From assembly GCA_020433835.1 (NCBI GenBank), contig JAGRBY010000158.1, positions 1 to 12,886 of the forward strand: 12,886 nt of DNA. The letters run 5' to 3'. Positions 1 to 7,744 of the stretch are shown here, piece after piece. A program made the translations under genes and the position numbers. Each line of letters begins with the position of its first letter. Position 1 is the stretch's first letter. Origin of the DNA: Anaerolineae bacterium (GTDB lineage Bacteria; Chloroflexota; Anaerolineae; 4572-78; J111). The notes below the pieces were generated by a model. It was given only the letters and a program-made list of their open reading frames with translations. It had not been told where the DNA came from and did no database searches.

Positions 1-632
1 AACGCCGCTACGACGTGACCCACGGTATCTTTCTCGATCCGATCTTCAAAGGGCAGTACCCTGAGGCACTGATAGAGTGGATCGGCCCCCACGCGCCCAA
101 GGCCCACGACGGCGATATGGCGCTGATCAATCAGCCTATCGACTTTTTGGGCGTGAACTATTATATGACCTTTGTGGTTCGCTTTGATTGTCGCGGTGGC
201 CTGTTAAAGATGGCCATGGATTTCGCTTCTGCCCAAAACTGGGGCCACACGGCCATGGGCTGGGGCATCAATCCCCCCGGACTGATGGCCACGTTGCTCA
301 ATCTCAAAGACAACTACGGTAACCCCAACATCTACATCACCGAAAACGGCTGCGCCCTCGATGACATTCCTGACGCCGACGGCTTTGTGGCCGATGTCGG
401 GCGCATCAACTATTTGCGGGCGCACCTGCTGGCCGCCTACGAGGCTATCCAGGCCGGGGTCAATCTCAGAGGCTATTATGTGTGGAGCTTGATGGACAAC
501 TTCGAGTGGGCGCATGGTCTGTCGAAGCGGTTCGGTCTGGTGCGGGTTGAGTTCGATACCGGTCGGCGCATCCCCAAGCAGAGCGCGCATTGGTACGGCA
601 AGGTGATTGCTCGAAATGGGGTTTATGAGTAG
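1..632 (+). CDS. Beta-glucosidase, glycoside hydrolase family 1 (C-terminal part)
   Basis: The 3' half of a GH1 retaining beta-glycosidase, which releases terminal beta-linked sugars such as glucose from cellobiose, probably in the cytoplasm because no export feature is visible. The frame is open from base 3 and runs off the left edge, so the start, the N-terminal half of the barrel and the acid/base NEP motif lie outside. About 209 residues remain of a usual 440-480. Visible family marks are DFLGVNYY, the nucleophile motif YITENG, and the aglycone-site block WSLMDNFEWAHGLSKRFGL near the C-terminus. It ends in TAG and is followed at once by a strong terminator, so it is the last gene of its transcript. 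The family assignment is very safe; the exact sugar preference cannot be read from this part. Confidence 0.95.
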   Translation, partial: RRYDVTHGIFLDPIFKGQYPEALIEWIGPHAPKAHDGDMALINQPIDFLGVNYYMTFVVRFDCRGGLLKMAMDFASAQNWGHTAMGWGINPPGLMATLLNLKDNYGNPNIYITENGCALDDIPDADGFVADVGRINYLRAHLLAAYEAIQAGVNLRGYYVWSLMDNFEWAHGLSKRFGLVRVEFDTGRRIPKQSAHWYGKVIARNGVYE

Positions 633-665
633 CGCGGGCGGCGGTATTTGCCTCTTGTATTTCTC

Positions 666-712
666 GCAGCCGCTTCAGCGATTGATGGACCGGCACTGAA
701 GCGGCTGCTTTT
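666..712 (+). terminator. Rho-independent terminator of the GH1 gene
   Basis: A perfect 13-bp inverted repeat (GCAGCCGCTTCAG at 666-678, its complement at 696-708) with a 17-nt loop is followed directly by TTTT and ATT. The stem is GC-rich and starts 34 nt after the stop codon, as expected for an intrinsic terminator. Confidence 0.85.
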
Positions 713-1043
713 ATTCCCCATTATCCGGCGGTTACATCCCTTCTATCCTATTTCAACCGCTGCGTATCATTTCAGCCCCGTGTGTATGCCTTGCCACACC
801 CTATTTACATCCCTTTATCATAACCGTGAAGATTTGTAGAGATCAATAGAGGATTGGTGAAGGTTAAAAGAGGGGTATGCGAGTATCATAAGGATACACC
901 CACAGCTAGTCAGCGTCTTGCTCTCTTTCTACACCAGCCACATACCCAAACTGCAACGTATAAAAATAGAACTTCCCCAATTTCACGGCCGATACCGGCT
1001 CACCCAGGTTTCGTGGAGTGGGCAGCGTCGAACATAAAGCGTG

Positions 1044-1164
1044 TAGGACTTATGTAGTTGACGATCAGCCCTCCCTAAATCCCTCCCAGAGGGAGGGACT
1101 TGCCCTGTTCTCCCCCTGTGGGGGAATTAGAGAGGGGCTAAACAGGCCAACTGCGTAACTTCTA
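1044..1164. mobile_element. Decayed MITE-like element with internal hairpins
   Basis: Degenerate terminal inverted repeats (17 nt each, 1044-1060 and 1148-1164, 13 of 17 matching) enclose a strongly folded core. The left end contains AGGACTTATGTAG, close to the ends of the element at 6049-6162. The core carries two hairpins, TCCCTCCC with GGGAGGGA (1080-1087/1091-1098) and TCCCCC with GGGGGA (1111-1116/1120-1125). A looser outer pairing of 1068-1083 with 1121-1138 could compete with these. The element is 121 bp and codes for nothing. The call of mobile origin is an inference from the ends and from the similar size of the second copy. Confidence 0.5.
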
Positions 1165-1314
1165 ACGTGATGCGTACAAAGAAATCACGATTTATGGCTT
1201 ACATGCCTAGCAAACCCCTGAGTCTGACAGGGTTTTGTCACTTACTTGCGCAGCATGGACATCGATTTAGGGATACTATAGAACAAACAATAAATCACTT
1301 TCGCACCAACAGGA

Positions 1315-1365
1315 ATGGAGATGAGGCAATTGGCCTAAGAAATCTTCTTATCTCCTCATCTCCAT
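1315..1365. repeat. Pyrimidine-rich inverted repeat
   Basis: ATGGAGATGAGG (1315-1326) is exactly complementary to 1354-1365, with a 27-nt loop. The right arm lies in a longer run of CATCTCC-type units (1350-1380). It lies about 100 bp before the peroxidase gene. It has no T-run, so it is not a terminator; its role is unknown. Confidence 0.4.
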
Positions 1366-1463
1366 CCTCCCATCTCCTCCAGATTGCTCACGTTATTTAA
1401 TGCTAATCTAAATCATTGTCACCGGCTTTTTGAGTAAGTGTTACTAAGTTAGGAGAGAAAATC

Positions 1464-3017
1464 ATGCCCCATCAAAGTGGCGAGGTAAACGATGTTTTTG
1501 CGCCCCGTTCTCAGTTTTATGAAGGACCGTATGGTCGGATGTTTCGGAACTTGCCGCCGCATGTGCCGGCCGGCGGTGACGCTGAACTAAGAGATATAGC
1601 CGAAACGATGGTGGAGAGTCCCGCTGAGGCAGAAGATAAAGTCAGGGATAACGACGCCATTCCCTCCGGCTACATCTATTTTGGGCAGTTTGTAGCCCAC
1701 GACATTACGTTTGATCCCACCTCTAGCTTACAGCGTCGCAATGATCCTGATAAACTCTACAATTTCCGTACACCGCGATTTGACCTGGATAGTTTGTATG
1801 GCGGCGGGCCGAAAGTTTCGCCCTATATGTTTGATCGTAAACAATATGTTACCCGTGACGGCACAACGTGCACGATGCTTATTGGCCATGGCAACAATGA
1901 GCGTGAGGCTGATTTGCCTCGAAATCATCAAGAAAGAGCCTTGATTGGTGACATGCGCAACGATGAAAATGTTATCGTTTCGCAGATTCATCTAACTTTC
2001 CTCAAATTTCATAACCGGGTAGTACGAGAGCTGTTTGAACGTAAGAACGCCCTTGATACGAACCTGTTTGCCGAAGCCCAGCGGATTGTGCGGTGGCATT
2101 ATCAATGGGTGGTTGTCCACGATTTCTTAAGAAGGGTTGTTGGCCAAGAAACGTACGACAGGGTTCTGCCTGATGCCATAGGCGATGCAGGCAAGCCGCG
2201 TCTCCGTTTTTATAAATGGAAGAGTCAACCCTATATCCCCGTTGAATTTTCAGTGGCTGCTTTTCGTTTTGGGCATACGATGCTGCGGCCCGACTACGCC
2301 TTAAGCGATCCTTTGGAAGAAAAAAGAGAACACGAGAACAAGAGTAGGAAGATTCCTCTCTTTAGACCGATGCCCGGCATCCATATTCTCACTCCCGATG
2401 ACCTAAGTGGGTTTCGGCGGTTGGAGAAACATTGGACCATTCAATGGAATCGATTTCTGGAAGATCCCGATCCCGCCACCTCTAGCCCGGTGCAGTTGAG
2501 TCGCCGGATAGATAGTAAGCTTTCGTCTCACCTTGTGTTTCTGCCGTTTGTCGCCAAAAGGGATCAGGATGAAGTTATCCAACAGAAAATCCCGTCAGAA
2601 CGCTCGCGGGCCTCTCTGGCCGTGCGAAACTTGACCCGTGGCTGGCAGATGGAGCTGCCTTCCGGGCAGGCTGTCGCCCGAGCTATGTGTCAGCCTATTC
2701 CCGATGCCCTTCACCCAGCTAAGGATGATCCCCTCTGGTATTTTATCCTGAAAGAGGCCGGATTACCGGAAGAATTGGGCGGGCCGGGTGGAAAACATCT
2801 TGGCCCGGTGGGTGGCACCATTGTCGCCGAAGTTATCCTGGGCCTTCTCGCCAGCGATCCCTTCTCGTACCTTAATATGGAGCCGCTCTGGACACCCAAT
2901 CAGGAGCGCGTGCTGCGCATAACGGGGAGAGATAATCCGTATGACTTCCAGCTATTCGATATCCTTAAGTACGCTAAGGCACCCATGAATAAGCACGACG
3001 TTAGTAAATTTTTTTAA
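1464..3017 (+). CDS. Animal-type haem peroxidase, prokaryotic peroxinectin-like
   Basis: A haem peroxidase of the myeloperoxidase/peroxinectin superfamily, 517 aa, using hydrogen peroxide to oxidise halides or organic substrates. Alignment by eye to myeloperoxidase finds the distal site GQFVAHD (Gln75, His79, with Asp80 as calcium ligand), the second calcium loop FDLDSLYG (about 106-113), the catalytic pair in GDMRNDE (Arg165, Glu168), the proximal haem ligand in FRFGHTM (His271) and the Asn partnering it in VRNLTRG (Asn389). The residue before the distal His is Ala78, where myeloperoxidase has the haem-linking Asp; the Met that makes the third haem link is Asn169. No signal peptide is visible, so the protein looks cytoplasmic or is exported by another route. 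ATG is preceded by AGGAG at 1451-1455, 8 nt away. It is the first gene of a three-gene cassette. Confidence 0.92.
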   Translation: MPHQSGEVNDVFAPRSQFYEGPYGRMFRNLPPHVPAGGDAELRDIAETMVESPAEAEDKVRDNDAIPSGYIYFGQFVAHDITFDPTSSLQRRNDPDKLYNFRTPRFDLDSLYGGGPKVSPYMFDRKQYVTRDGTTCTMLIGHGNNEREADLPRNHQERALIGDMRNDENVIVSQIHLTFLKFHNRVVRELFERKNALDTNLFAEAQRIVRWHYQWVVVHDFLRRVVGQETYDRVLPDAIGDAGKPRLRFYKWKSQPYIPVEFSVAAFRFGHTMLRPDYALSDPLEEKREHENKSRKIPLFRPMPGIHILTPDDLSGFRRLEKHWTIQWNRFLEDPDPATSSPVQLSRRIDSKLSSHLVFLPFVAKRDQDEVIQQKIPSERSRASLAVRNLTRGWQMELPSGQAVARAMCQPIPDALHPAKDDPLWYFILKEAGLPEELGGPGGKHLGPVGGTIVAEVILGLLASDPFSYLNMEPLWTPNQERVLRITGRDNPYDFQLFDILKYAKAPMNKHDVSKFF

Positions 3018-3022
3018 TCCAA

Positions 3023-3070
3023 AGGTGACAGTCACTTTTCCCTGAGATCGCCTGTAAGTGACTGTCACCT
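3023..3070. repeat. 48-bp palindromic repeat between peroxidase and protease
   Basis: A perfect 15-bp inverted repeat (AGGTGACAGTCACTT at 3023-3037, complement at 3056-3070) with an 18-nt loop starts 5 nt after the peroxidase stop codon. Each arm contains GTGAC-A-GTCAC, itself a short palindrome. No T-run follows, so it is not a standard terminator; it looks like a REP-type dispersed repeat and could trim or stabilise the mRNA between the two genes. Confidence 0.7.
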
Positions 3071-3125
3071 AGTTTCTGCCTATCAATAACGCACATTGTT
3101 GCTACTGCATCGGAGAAAAGACACC

Positions 3126-5498
3126 ATGAGTCAAAAGCTGTTGGTGATGCTTAATAAACCCCAGGTTGAACAAACGCTTAGAAACTATGATGTAGAGTTC
3201 CTGGCCGACTACCCCGATAGTCTCTTGATCCGTTGTTCGGAGACTGGACAACAGGCGCTAGTCGATGCCGGTTTTGAATTGGAACATATGGAACAGCCGG
3301 ACGCCGGGTACGATGACGATATCGATATCCCGTCGGATGCTGATCAGGTGGCCTACTATGTCATTCAGTTGGTTGGCCCGGCTAAAGGCGCGTGGCTGGA
3401 TACCATCCGGGCCTACGGGGGCGATATTCTTGAAGGCCTGCCTGGTTATGCTCTGGTCGTGAGTATGCTGCCCGCTCAAGTGCGGTCGCTGCTGGAAAGC
3501 GAAAGCTGGGTTGAGAAGGTTGTGGCTTACGGGCCGGCTTATAATGCTGAGGCAAAAATAAATCTCGGCTTACGGGCCGGCTCTACCGCGCCCACCCGGC
3601 AGGTGGAAATCTCTTTTTTCAGAGAGACGGACTCAACGGCTCTCGTCGAGAAAATCCGCGAGGCCGGCGGACGTGTTTTCTCCCAAACAGCGCATACCAT
3701 CGTCGCGGTTGTGCCGGTTTCGCTCCTTAAACAGCTATCTCACCTACCGGATGTGCAAGCCATTTTGCCGCACACCTTTGCGACCCCGCAAAATAATCGC
3801 GCCACCGAAATTATGGATGTTCCTCATGATCGAACTTTTTGTTCCATCGTGCTCGATGGCAGCGGGCAGGTGGTGGCTGTCGCCGACACCGGACTTGACA
3901 CCGGTAACCCGGATGATATTCACCCTGACTTTAGAGGCCGTCTTGTGGGGAATCACATTAAATCTTGGCCGGTTGACCTGGAGATCCTGAAAGACAAGGA
4001 AAAATATGTTGAAGGCGACATGATTCTTGACGATGGCCCCGGCGATCCGGCCGGCCACGGAACCCATGTGGCCGGCACAATTTTAGGCAGTGGCGAAGCC
4101 GCCGGATGTGACGATGATAAACCGCGCGGCGTTGCCCCTCAAGCCCGACTTTACTTTCAAGCCATCGGCCAGGTAGTTCCCGATTGGAAGAAAAAGGGCG
4201 AAATACCTGATGAGCCTGACTATGAGCCGCGCACCTCGCGCCAGGTCTTGTGGAGTATCCGTGATGGCGATGATCTGTACCAATTATTTGAAGAGGCGTA
4301 TGCCGATGAGGAAGCCGGTGGCGGGGGGGCGCGTATCCATTCCAATTCCTGGAGTAGAAGCGCTCCGTTAGGCGGCTATCCTGAGCTTTCAAGAGCCGTC
4401 GACAGATTTATGTGGCATCATCGCGATATGCTCATTCTGTTCGCGGCGGGCAACCATGCCGTAGACGAGGACGGCGACGGAATTATTAACCACGGCAATA
4501 TCGGGCCGCCGGGTACGGCTAAAAACTGTTTAACGGTTGGTTCTTGTGAAAGCGAGCGTCCTGGCAGTGATCCGCTGCCAATCGATTTTAACACCACCTG
4601 GAATGCGTTGCGAAGCCAACACTCGGGCAAGATTATCTATCCTTCGCTCAAACGAACCGATCATCTGTCTGATAGTCGAAATGATATGCACCCTTCATCG
4701 GGGCGTGGTTCATCAGTTAGTAGCATGGTTAAGCCGGACGTTGTCGCGCCGGGGACAAATATACTTTCGACACGCTCCCGAATATTTGATCCCAATGTTG
4801 AACTTGGCCCGGGCTGGGGTGAGTTTGATGACGATAAGTTGTACTGCTGGTTTGGCGGCACCAGCATGAGTACCGCTCTCGCCGCCGGAACCGCAGCACT
4901 GATTCGTCAATATTTGGTGCAAGAGCGCAATCATTTTGAAAAGAATGTCAAACCTTCGGGCGCGTTGATTAAAGCGTTTTTGATTAACGGCGCACAAGAG
5001 ATGACCGGCGAACTCGATGATGAGCATCCTCAAAGGGCCAACCACATCTATGGCTTTGGTCGGCTTAATCTCGCCGCCTCGCTGGCCGATGGCGCGTTTG
5101 ATAATATTCATTTTGTGGATGATCCCAATGAGGCTGTGGGGGTAAGAACAAGCCGTATCTATGAAGTGCAAGTGGCCGATCCCGAAAAAGCTTTGCGGGT
5201 TACGCTGGTTTGGGCCGACAGACCGAACACTATTTTGTTAAAAGGTAAATCCGGCCCCAATCTGCAGAATAAACTGCTCTTGAGTATGCAAGATGCTGAT
5301 GGATCTTCTCTAGCCACGGATACACCTGGCAATAACGTGCAGCGTATCGTCATCGAGCAACCCAAAAACAGCTACAGAATTCGGATCGATTGTAAAGTGA
5401 TCATCGAGTCCTCGCCCACAGCGAGTGGCAACGACTGTCAGGATTTTGCTTTAGTTGTCTCAAACGTCACCCATATCCAACCGGTTGGTGACTCTTAA
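3126..5498 (+). CDS. Subtilisin-like serine protease, KP-43 type (family S8)
   Basis: A 790-aa subtilase. The catalytic Asp is in VADTGLD (Asp254), His in GHGTHVAG (His311), the oxyanion Asn in FAAGN (443) and Ser in FGGTSMS (Ser580). The core and the C-terminal beta-sandwich (about 670-780, with LRVTLVWAD) match the KP-43 group of alkaline proteases in order and wording (SNSW, ILFAAGN, PDVVAPGT). A DEDGDG loop just after the oxyanion Asn resembles an inserted calcium site. The N-terminal 230 residues hold what look like two or three I9-like propeptide units (about 4-55, 73-138, 158-217), separated by an acidic linker. No signal peptide is evident. The ATG at 3126 was preferred over a non-ATG codon 30 nt upstream because GGAG (3112-3115) lies 10 nt before it. 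It is 108 bp after the peroxidase and 42 bp before the next gene, so probably one operon. Confidence 0.93.
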   Translation: MSQKLLVMLNKPQVEQTLRNYDVEFLADYPDSLLIRCSETGQQALVDAGFELEHMEQPDAGYDDDIDIPSDADQVAYYVIQLVGPAKGAWLDTIRAYGGDILEGLPGYALVVSMLPAQVRSLLESESWVEKVVAYGPAYNAEAKINLGLRAGSTAPTRQVEISFFRETDSTALVEKIREAGGRVFSQTAHTIVAVVPVSLLKQLSHLPDVQAILPHTFATPQNNRATEIMDVPHDRTFCSIVLDGSGQVVAVADTGLDTGNPDDIHPDFRGRLVGNHIKSWPVDLEILKDKEKYVEGDMILDDGPGDPAGHGTHVAGTILGSGEAAGCDDDKPRGVAPQARLYFQAIGQVVPDWKKKGEIPDEPDYEPRTSRQVLWSIRDGDDLYQLFEEAYADEEAGGGGARIHSNSWSRSAPLGGYPELSRAVDRFMWHHRDMLILFAAGNHAVDEDGDGIINHGNIGPPGTAKNCLTVGSCESERPGSDPLPIDFNTTWNALRSQHSGKIIYPSLKRTDHLSDSRNDMHPSSGRGSSVSSMVKPDVVAPGTNILSTRSRIFDPNVELGPGWGEFDDDKLYCWFGGTSMSTALAAGTAALIRQYLVQERNHFEKNVKPSGALIKAFLINGAQEMTGELDDEHPQRANHIYGFGRLNLAASLADGAFDNIHFVDDPNEAVGVRTSRIYEVQVADPEKALRVTLVWADRPNTILLKGKSGPNLQNKLLLSMQDADGSSLATDTPGNNVQRIVIEQPKNSYRIRIDCKVIIESSPTASGNDCQDFALVVSNVTHIQPVGDS

Positions 5499-5540
5499 TT
5501 TCACACGATTTCATTAAATGTCATTCAAAAGGAGAAAATA

Positions 5541-6032
5541 ATGGCAAACAAAATACTTTTTGTAGCGACATGTATCGAGCTTGATAGCAACGATTGTCCG
5601 GATCAAGAGCTTCGAGTCGATCCGTTCAAAGCTTTAATCGATAGCGATGGCCTGGGCGAACGGAAATATACGGAAGGGCAAAATTATATAGAGCTTGATG
5701 AAGGCAAGCTCTGGTATTACAAACCGCCTTTCTTCGAAAGCGTTTATGGCCGGGATATCTTTATTGGCCGGGCATCGGTCAGTGATTACAACTTTGTCTT
5801 TACCCGTAAGGAAACCGATGACGGCTGGGAGATAGATATGCCGGAAGAAGAGAGCGAGTTGGACAACCTACAGAATACGGGCTATGCGCGTTGTCAAAAG
5901 TTTTTTGGAACGGTCTTTGAGGAATTAAAAGCACCCGGTCAAGACATGATTACCCTTACCTGGCGGGTTATACCCATTGGGGAATGGGAAGACGACAGCG
6001 AATTCAGCCCATCGGGTGGGCATAACTGTTAA
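5541..6032 (+). CDS. Acidic hypothetical protein in the protease cassette
   Basis: A 163-aa protein of no family recognised here. A very good ribosome binding site (AAAGGAG at 5528-5534, 6 nt before ATG) and the 42-bp gap after the protease gene argue that it is real and co-transcribed. It is rich in Asp and Glu (for example MPEEESELDN), has alternating beta-like stretches, four Cys residues, no signal peptide and no membrane segment. The C-terminus is SPSGGHNC, ending in a Cys just after a Gly pair. Position suggests a partner, inhibitor or substrate of the subtilisin, or a small accessory to the peroxidase; this is inference from neighbourhood only. Confidence 0.8.
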   Translation: MANKILFVATCIELDSNDCPDQELRVDPFKALIDSDGLGERKYTEGQNYIELDEGKLWYYKPPFFESVYGRDIFIGRASVSDYNFVFTRKETDDGWEIDMPEEESELDNLQNTGYARCQKFFGTVFEELKAPGQDMITLTWRVIPIGEWEDDSEFSPSGGHNC

Positions 6033-6048
6033 CCGATATTTGAATACG

Positions 6049-6162
6049 AGAGGACTTACGCAGAGTGTAGAACAATTTGCTAAATTGTTCCGATGCGTGG
6101 GTATACGCGTGGCGCAAATTGGCAATTTATGCTACAAAATCAAGAATTTGCGTAAGTCCTCT
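6049..6162. mobile_element. MITE-like element with perfect 14-bp terminal inverted repeats
   Basis: AGAGGACTTACGCA (6049-6062) is exactly inverted at 6149-6162, bounding 114 non-coding bases. Inside are a perfect 9-bp hairpin with 3-nt loop (GAACAATTT at 6070-6078, complement at 6082-6090) and a short palindrome AAATTG-G-CAATTT (6116-6128). No target-site duplication could be seen with confidence. The ends match those of the decayed element at 1044-1164, so this is probably a non-autonomous element family mobilised by a transposase coded elsewhere. It sits between convergent genes, where its folds may also stop transcription from both sides. Confidence 0.75.
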
Positions 6163-6190
6163 ATAGTAAACCGCAGTGGCAAGAAAATAG

Positions 6191-7735
6191 TTAGATGCCC
6201 AAAGAAGCCAGCTTCTCACGCGCCCTTATCGTATCGGGGTGATCAGGGCCAAAGTGGGCTTCAAATATGCTCAGGGCCTGTCTATAACCTGATTGGGCCT
6301 CGACAAAGAGACCTAAATCCTTAAATACCATCGCCAGATTGTTGATGCTGTGTCCTGTAAGCAAATGATTTGCGCCTAATCCTTTTTGCCTGATAGTTAG
6401 GGCTTGCCCTAAGCAGGAGCGCGCTTTTTCTAAATCTCCCTCGGCGTGTAGAACCAATCCCAGGTACGAAAAACTGTCGGCGATGAGGGGGCTATCTGTC
6501 CTCAAAACTTTTTGGCGAATGTTTAGCGCTCTTTCCAGGTGTCGTCGGGCTTCATTTAGGTCGCCCTTGGCTTGAAAAAGCAGCCCCAGATACGTAACAC
6601 AGGTAGCTGTTTGCTGGTGTTCTTTGCCTTCCACATTTTCATGAATGGCTAAGGCCTGCTTTAAATAGGATTGTGCTTGATCCAACTGGCCCTGATCTTG
6701 TAATGCCGTACCCAAGTTACGCAGGCTGTAGCCGGTGTCGGGGTGCTCCGGCCCCAAGATTTTGAGCCGAATGGCCAGAGCACGTTCGTGATGGGCTTGA
6801 GCCTGAACCGGCTCGCCTAAGAGACGCAGCAAATAGCCGATGTTGTTAAGATTCATGGCTACATCCGGGTGTTCCGGGCCAAATACTTTCTCATTGATTG
6901 CCAAAGCTTGCTGTAGGTAAGGTAAGGAGCCAACCAGGTCATCGGAGTCGAGCAGGCAAGCCCCTAGATTGTTTAGATATTCAGCTGTGAGCGGGTGATC
7001 TTCTCCTAGTACCTGTTTGCTGACGCTTAAGGCTTGCTCAAGATATTGCCTGGCTACAACCAGGTCCCCTTGTAAGTGCCACCATCGCCCCATATCATTG
7101 AGGCTTATCGCTGTATCGCGATGTTCTTCGCCCAAAACCTTTTTCCTGAGGGCTAACGCATGGGCAAAGTAAAAACCGGCTTTATTCAATTTACCTTGTG
7201 ATCGAAGCAGATAGCCAAAGCTGTTGTAACTGTGGGCTGTATCCGGATGCTCTTCCCCTAATAGATTTTGGCGAATCTGCAAGGCCTTTTCAAAGTAGGG
7301 ACCCGCGCCGGGAAAGTCACCTGTTTGCCACAAATGCCAGCCTAACTCATTGCACAGCTTCGCCGCCTCCAGGTCCTCGCGGGCCAGGGCAGCGTTGGTC
7401 ACCGTTCGTAAATGGGGCTGCCAGACTAACAGCGGTCCGGGGAGACCGGCCTCGTTAATGCGTGTTGCCTCCTGCTCGACCGTTTTCTCGACAGCTTCTT
7501 GAGCGGTTGCGACCTGCCCACCTAAAACATCACCGATGAAGGCAATTACCAAACGGTGAAGCCGGACCGCATCGCCGGTTTCGGTGCGCACTAGCCCCAG
7601 TTCAAGCAGACGACTGAGAGCATCTTCGGCTTGTAGTCTAACAATAAGATTATTTTCGGGCAGGGTCAGAGTCAGCATTAACAGCGCATAAGGGATCGGT
7701 TCGCCGGGAGCAAGACAGGCCGCACGGGCCAACAA
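6191..7735 (-). CDS. C-terminal part of interrupted NB-ARC protein: TPR array
   Basis: This is the downstream half of the NB-ARC/TPR protein; the stop at 7745-7747 separates it from the upstream half in the same reading frame. The first 100 or so residues complete the helical/winged-helix segment after the NB-ARC domain (LARAACLAPGEPIP, then LGLVRTETGDAVRLHRLV). About nine 42-residue TPR units of the kinesin-light-chain type follow, recognisable by repeated LG..L...G.L..A...L..AL.I....LG.EHP.T. They form a superhelix that binds ligand or partner proteins. The frame is open to TAA at 6191. As a separate ORF it would start at TTG 7735 without a visible ribosome binding site, so independent translation is doubtful; reinitiation at the ATGTGA overlap is conceivable. 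Together with the upstream half the protein would be about 957 residues. Confidence 0.85.
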   Translation of the reverse strand: MLARAACLAPGEPIPYALLMLTLTLPENNLIVRLQAEDALSRLLELGLVRTETGDAVRLHRLVIAFIGDVLGGQVATAQEAVEKTVEQEATRINEAGLPGPLLVWQPHLRTVTNAALAREDLEAAKLCNELGWHLWQTGDFPGAGPYFEKALQIRQNLLGEEHPDTAHSYNSFGYLLRSQGKLNKAGFYFAHALALRKKVLGEEHRDTAISLNDMGRWWHLQGDLVVARQYLEQALSVSKQVLGEDHPLTAEYLNNLGACLLDSDDLVGSLPYLQQALAINEKVFGPEHPDVAMNLNNIGYLLRLLGEPVQAQAHHERALAIRLKILGPEHPDTGYSLRNLGTALQDQGQLDQAQSYLKQALAIHENVEGKEHQQTATCVTYLGLLFQAKGDLNEARRHLERALNIRQKVLRTDSPLIADSFSYLGLVLHAEGDLEKARSCLGQALTIRQKGLGANHLLTGHSINNLAMVFKDLGLFVEAQSGYRQALSIFEAHFGPDHPDTIRAREKLASLGI

Positions 7736-7744
7736 TTGCAGTGC

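Larger units (their letters stand above)
713..1463. other. Long non-coding region upstream of the peroxidase gene
   Basis: No convincing gene is seen in these 750 bases: short open frames exist but have no good ribosome binding site and resemble no protein family. The stretch 713-1043 shows nothing recognisable. It then holds the decayed MITE-like element at 1044-1164 and a pyrimidine-rich inverted repeat at 1315-1365. The peroxidase promoter should lie in the last 100-250 bases, but no clear -35/-10 pair could be assigned. Confidence 0.5.

Noticed and set aside
854..1057. Short ORF of 67 codons in the left intergenic region
   Set aside because: No ribosome binding site, low-complexity composition and it runs into the end of the MITE-like element; looks like chance.
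1167..1400. ORF of 77 codons before the peroxidase gene
   Set aside because: Its second half is formed by the pyrimidine-rich inverted repeat; no family resemblance and no convincing start.
3056..3100. Intrinsic terminator after the peroxidase gene
   Set aside because: The hairpin is perfect but has no following T-run, and the next gene is close and co-directional.
5977..6324. ORF of 115 codons across the end of the acidic protein gene, the MITE and the TPR gene
   Set aside because: It spans a mobile element and overlaps two better-supported genes; composition is not protein-like.
6400..7330. Regular 126-bp periodicity suggesting a DNA repeat or CRISPR-like array
   Set aside because: The period equals 42 codons and follows the TPR units of the protein; bases between units differ, so it is a protein repeat.
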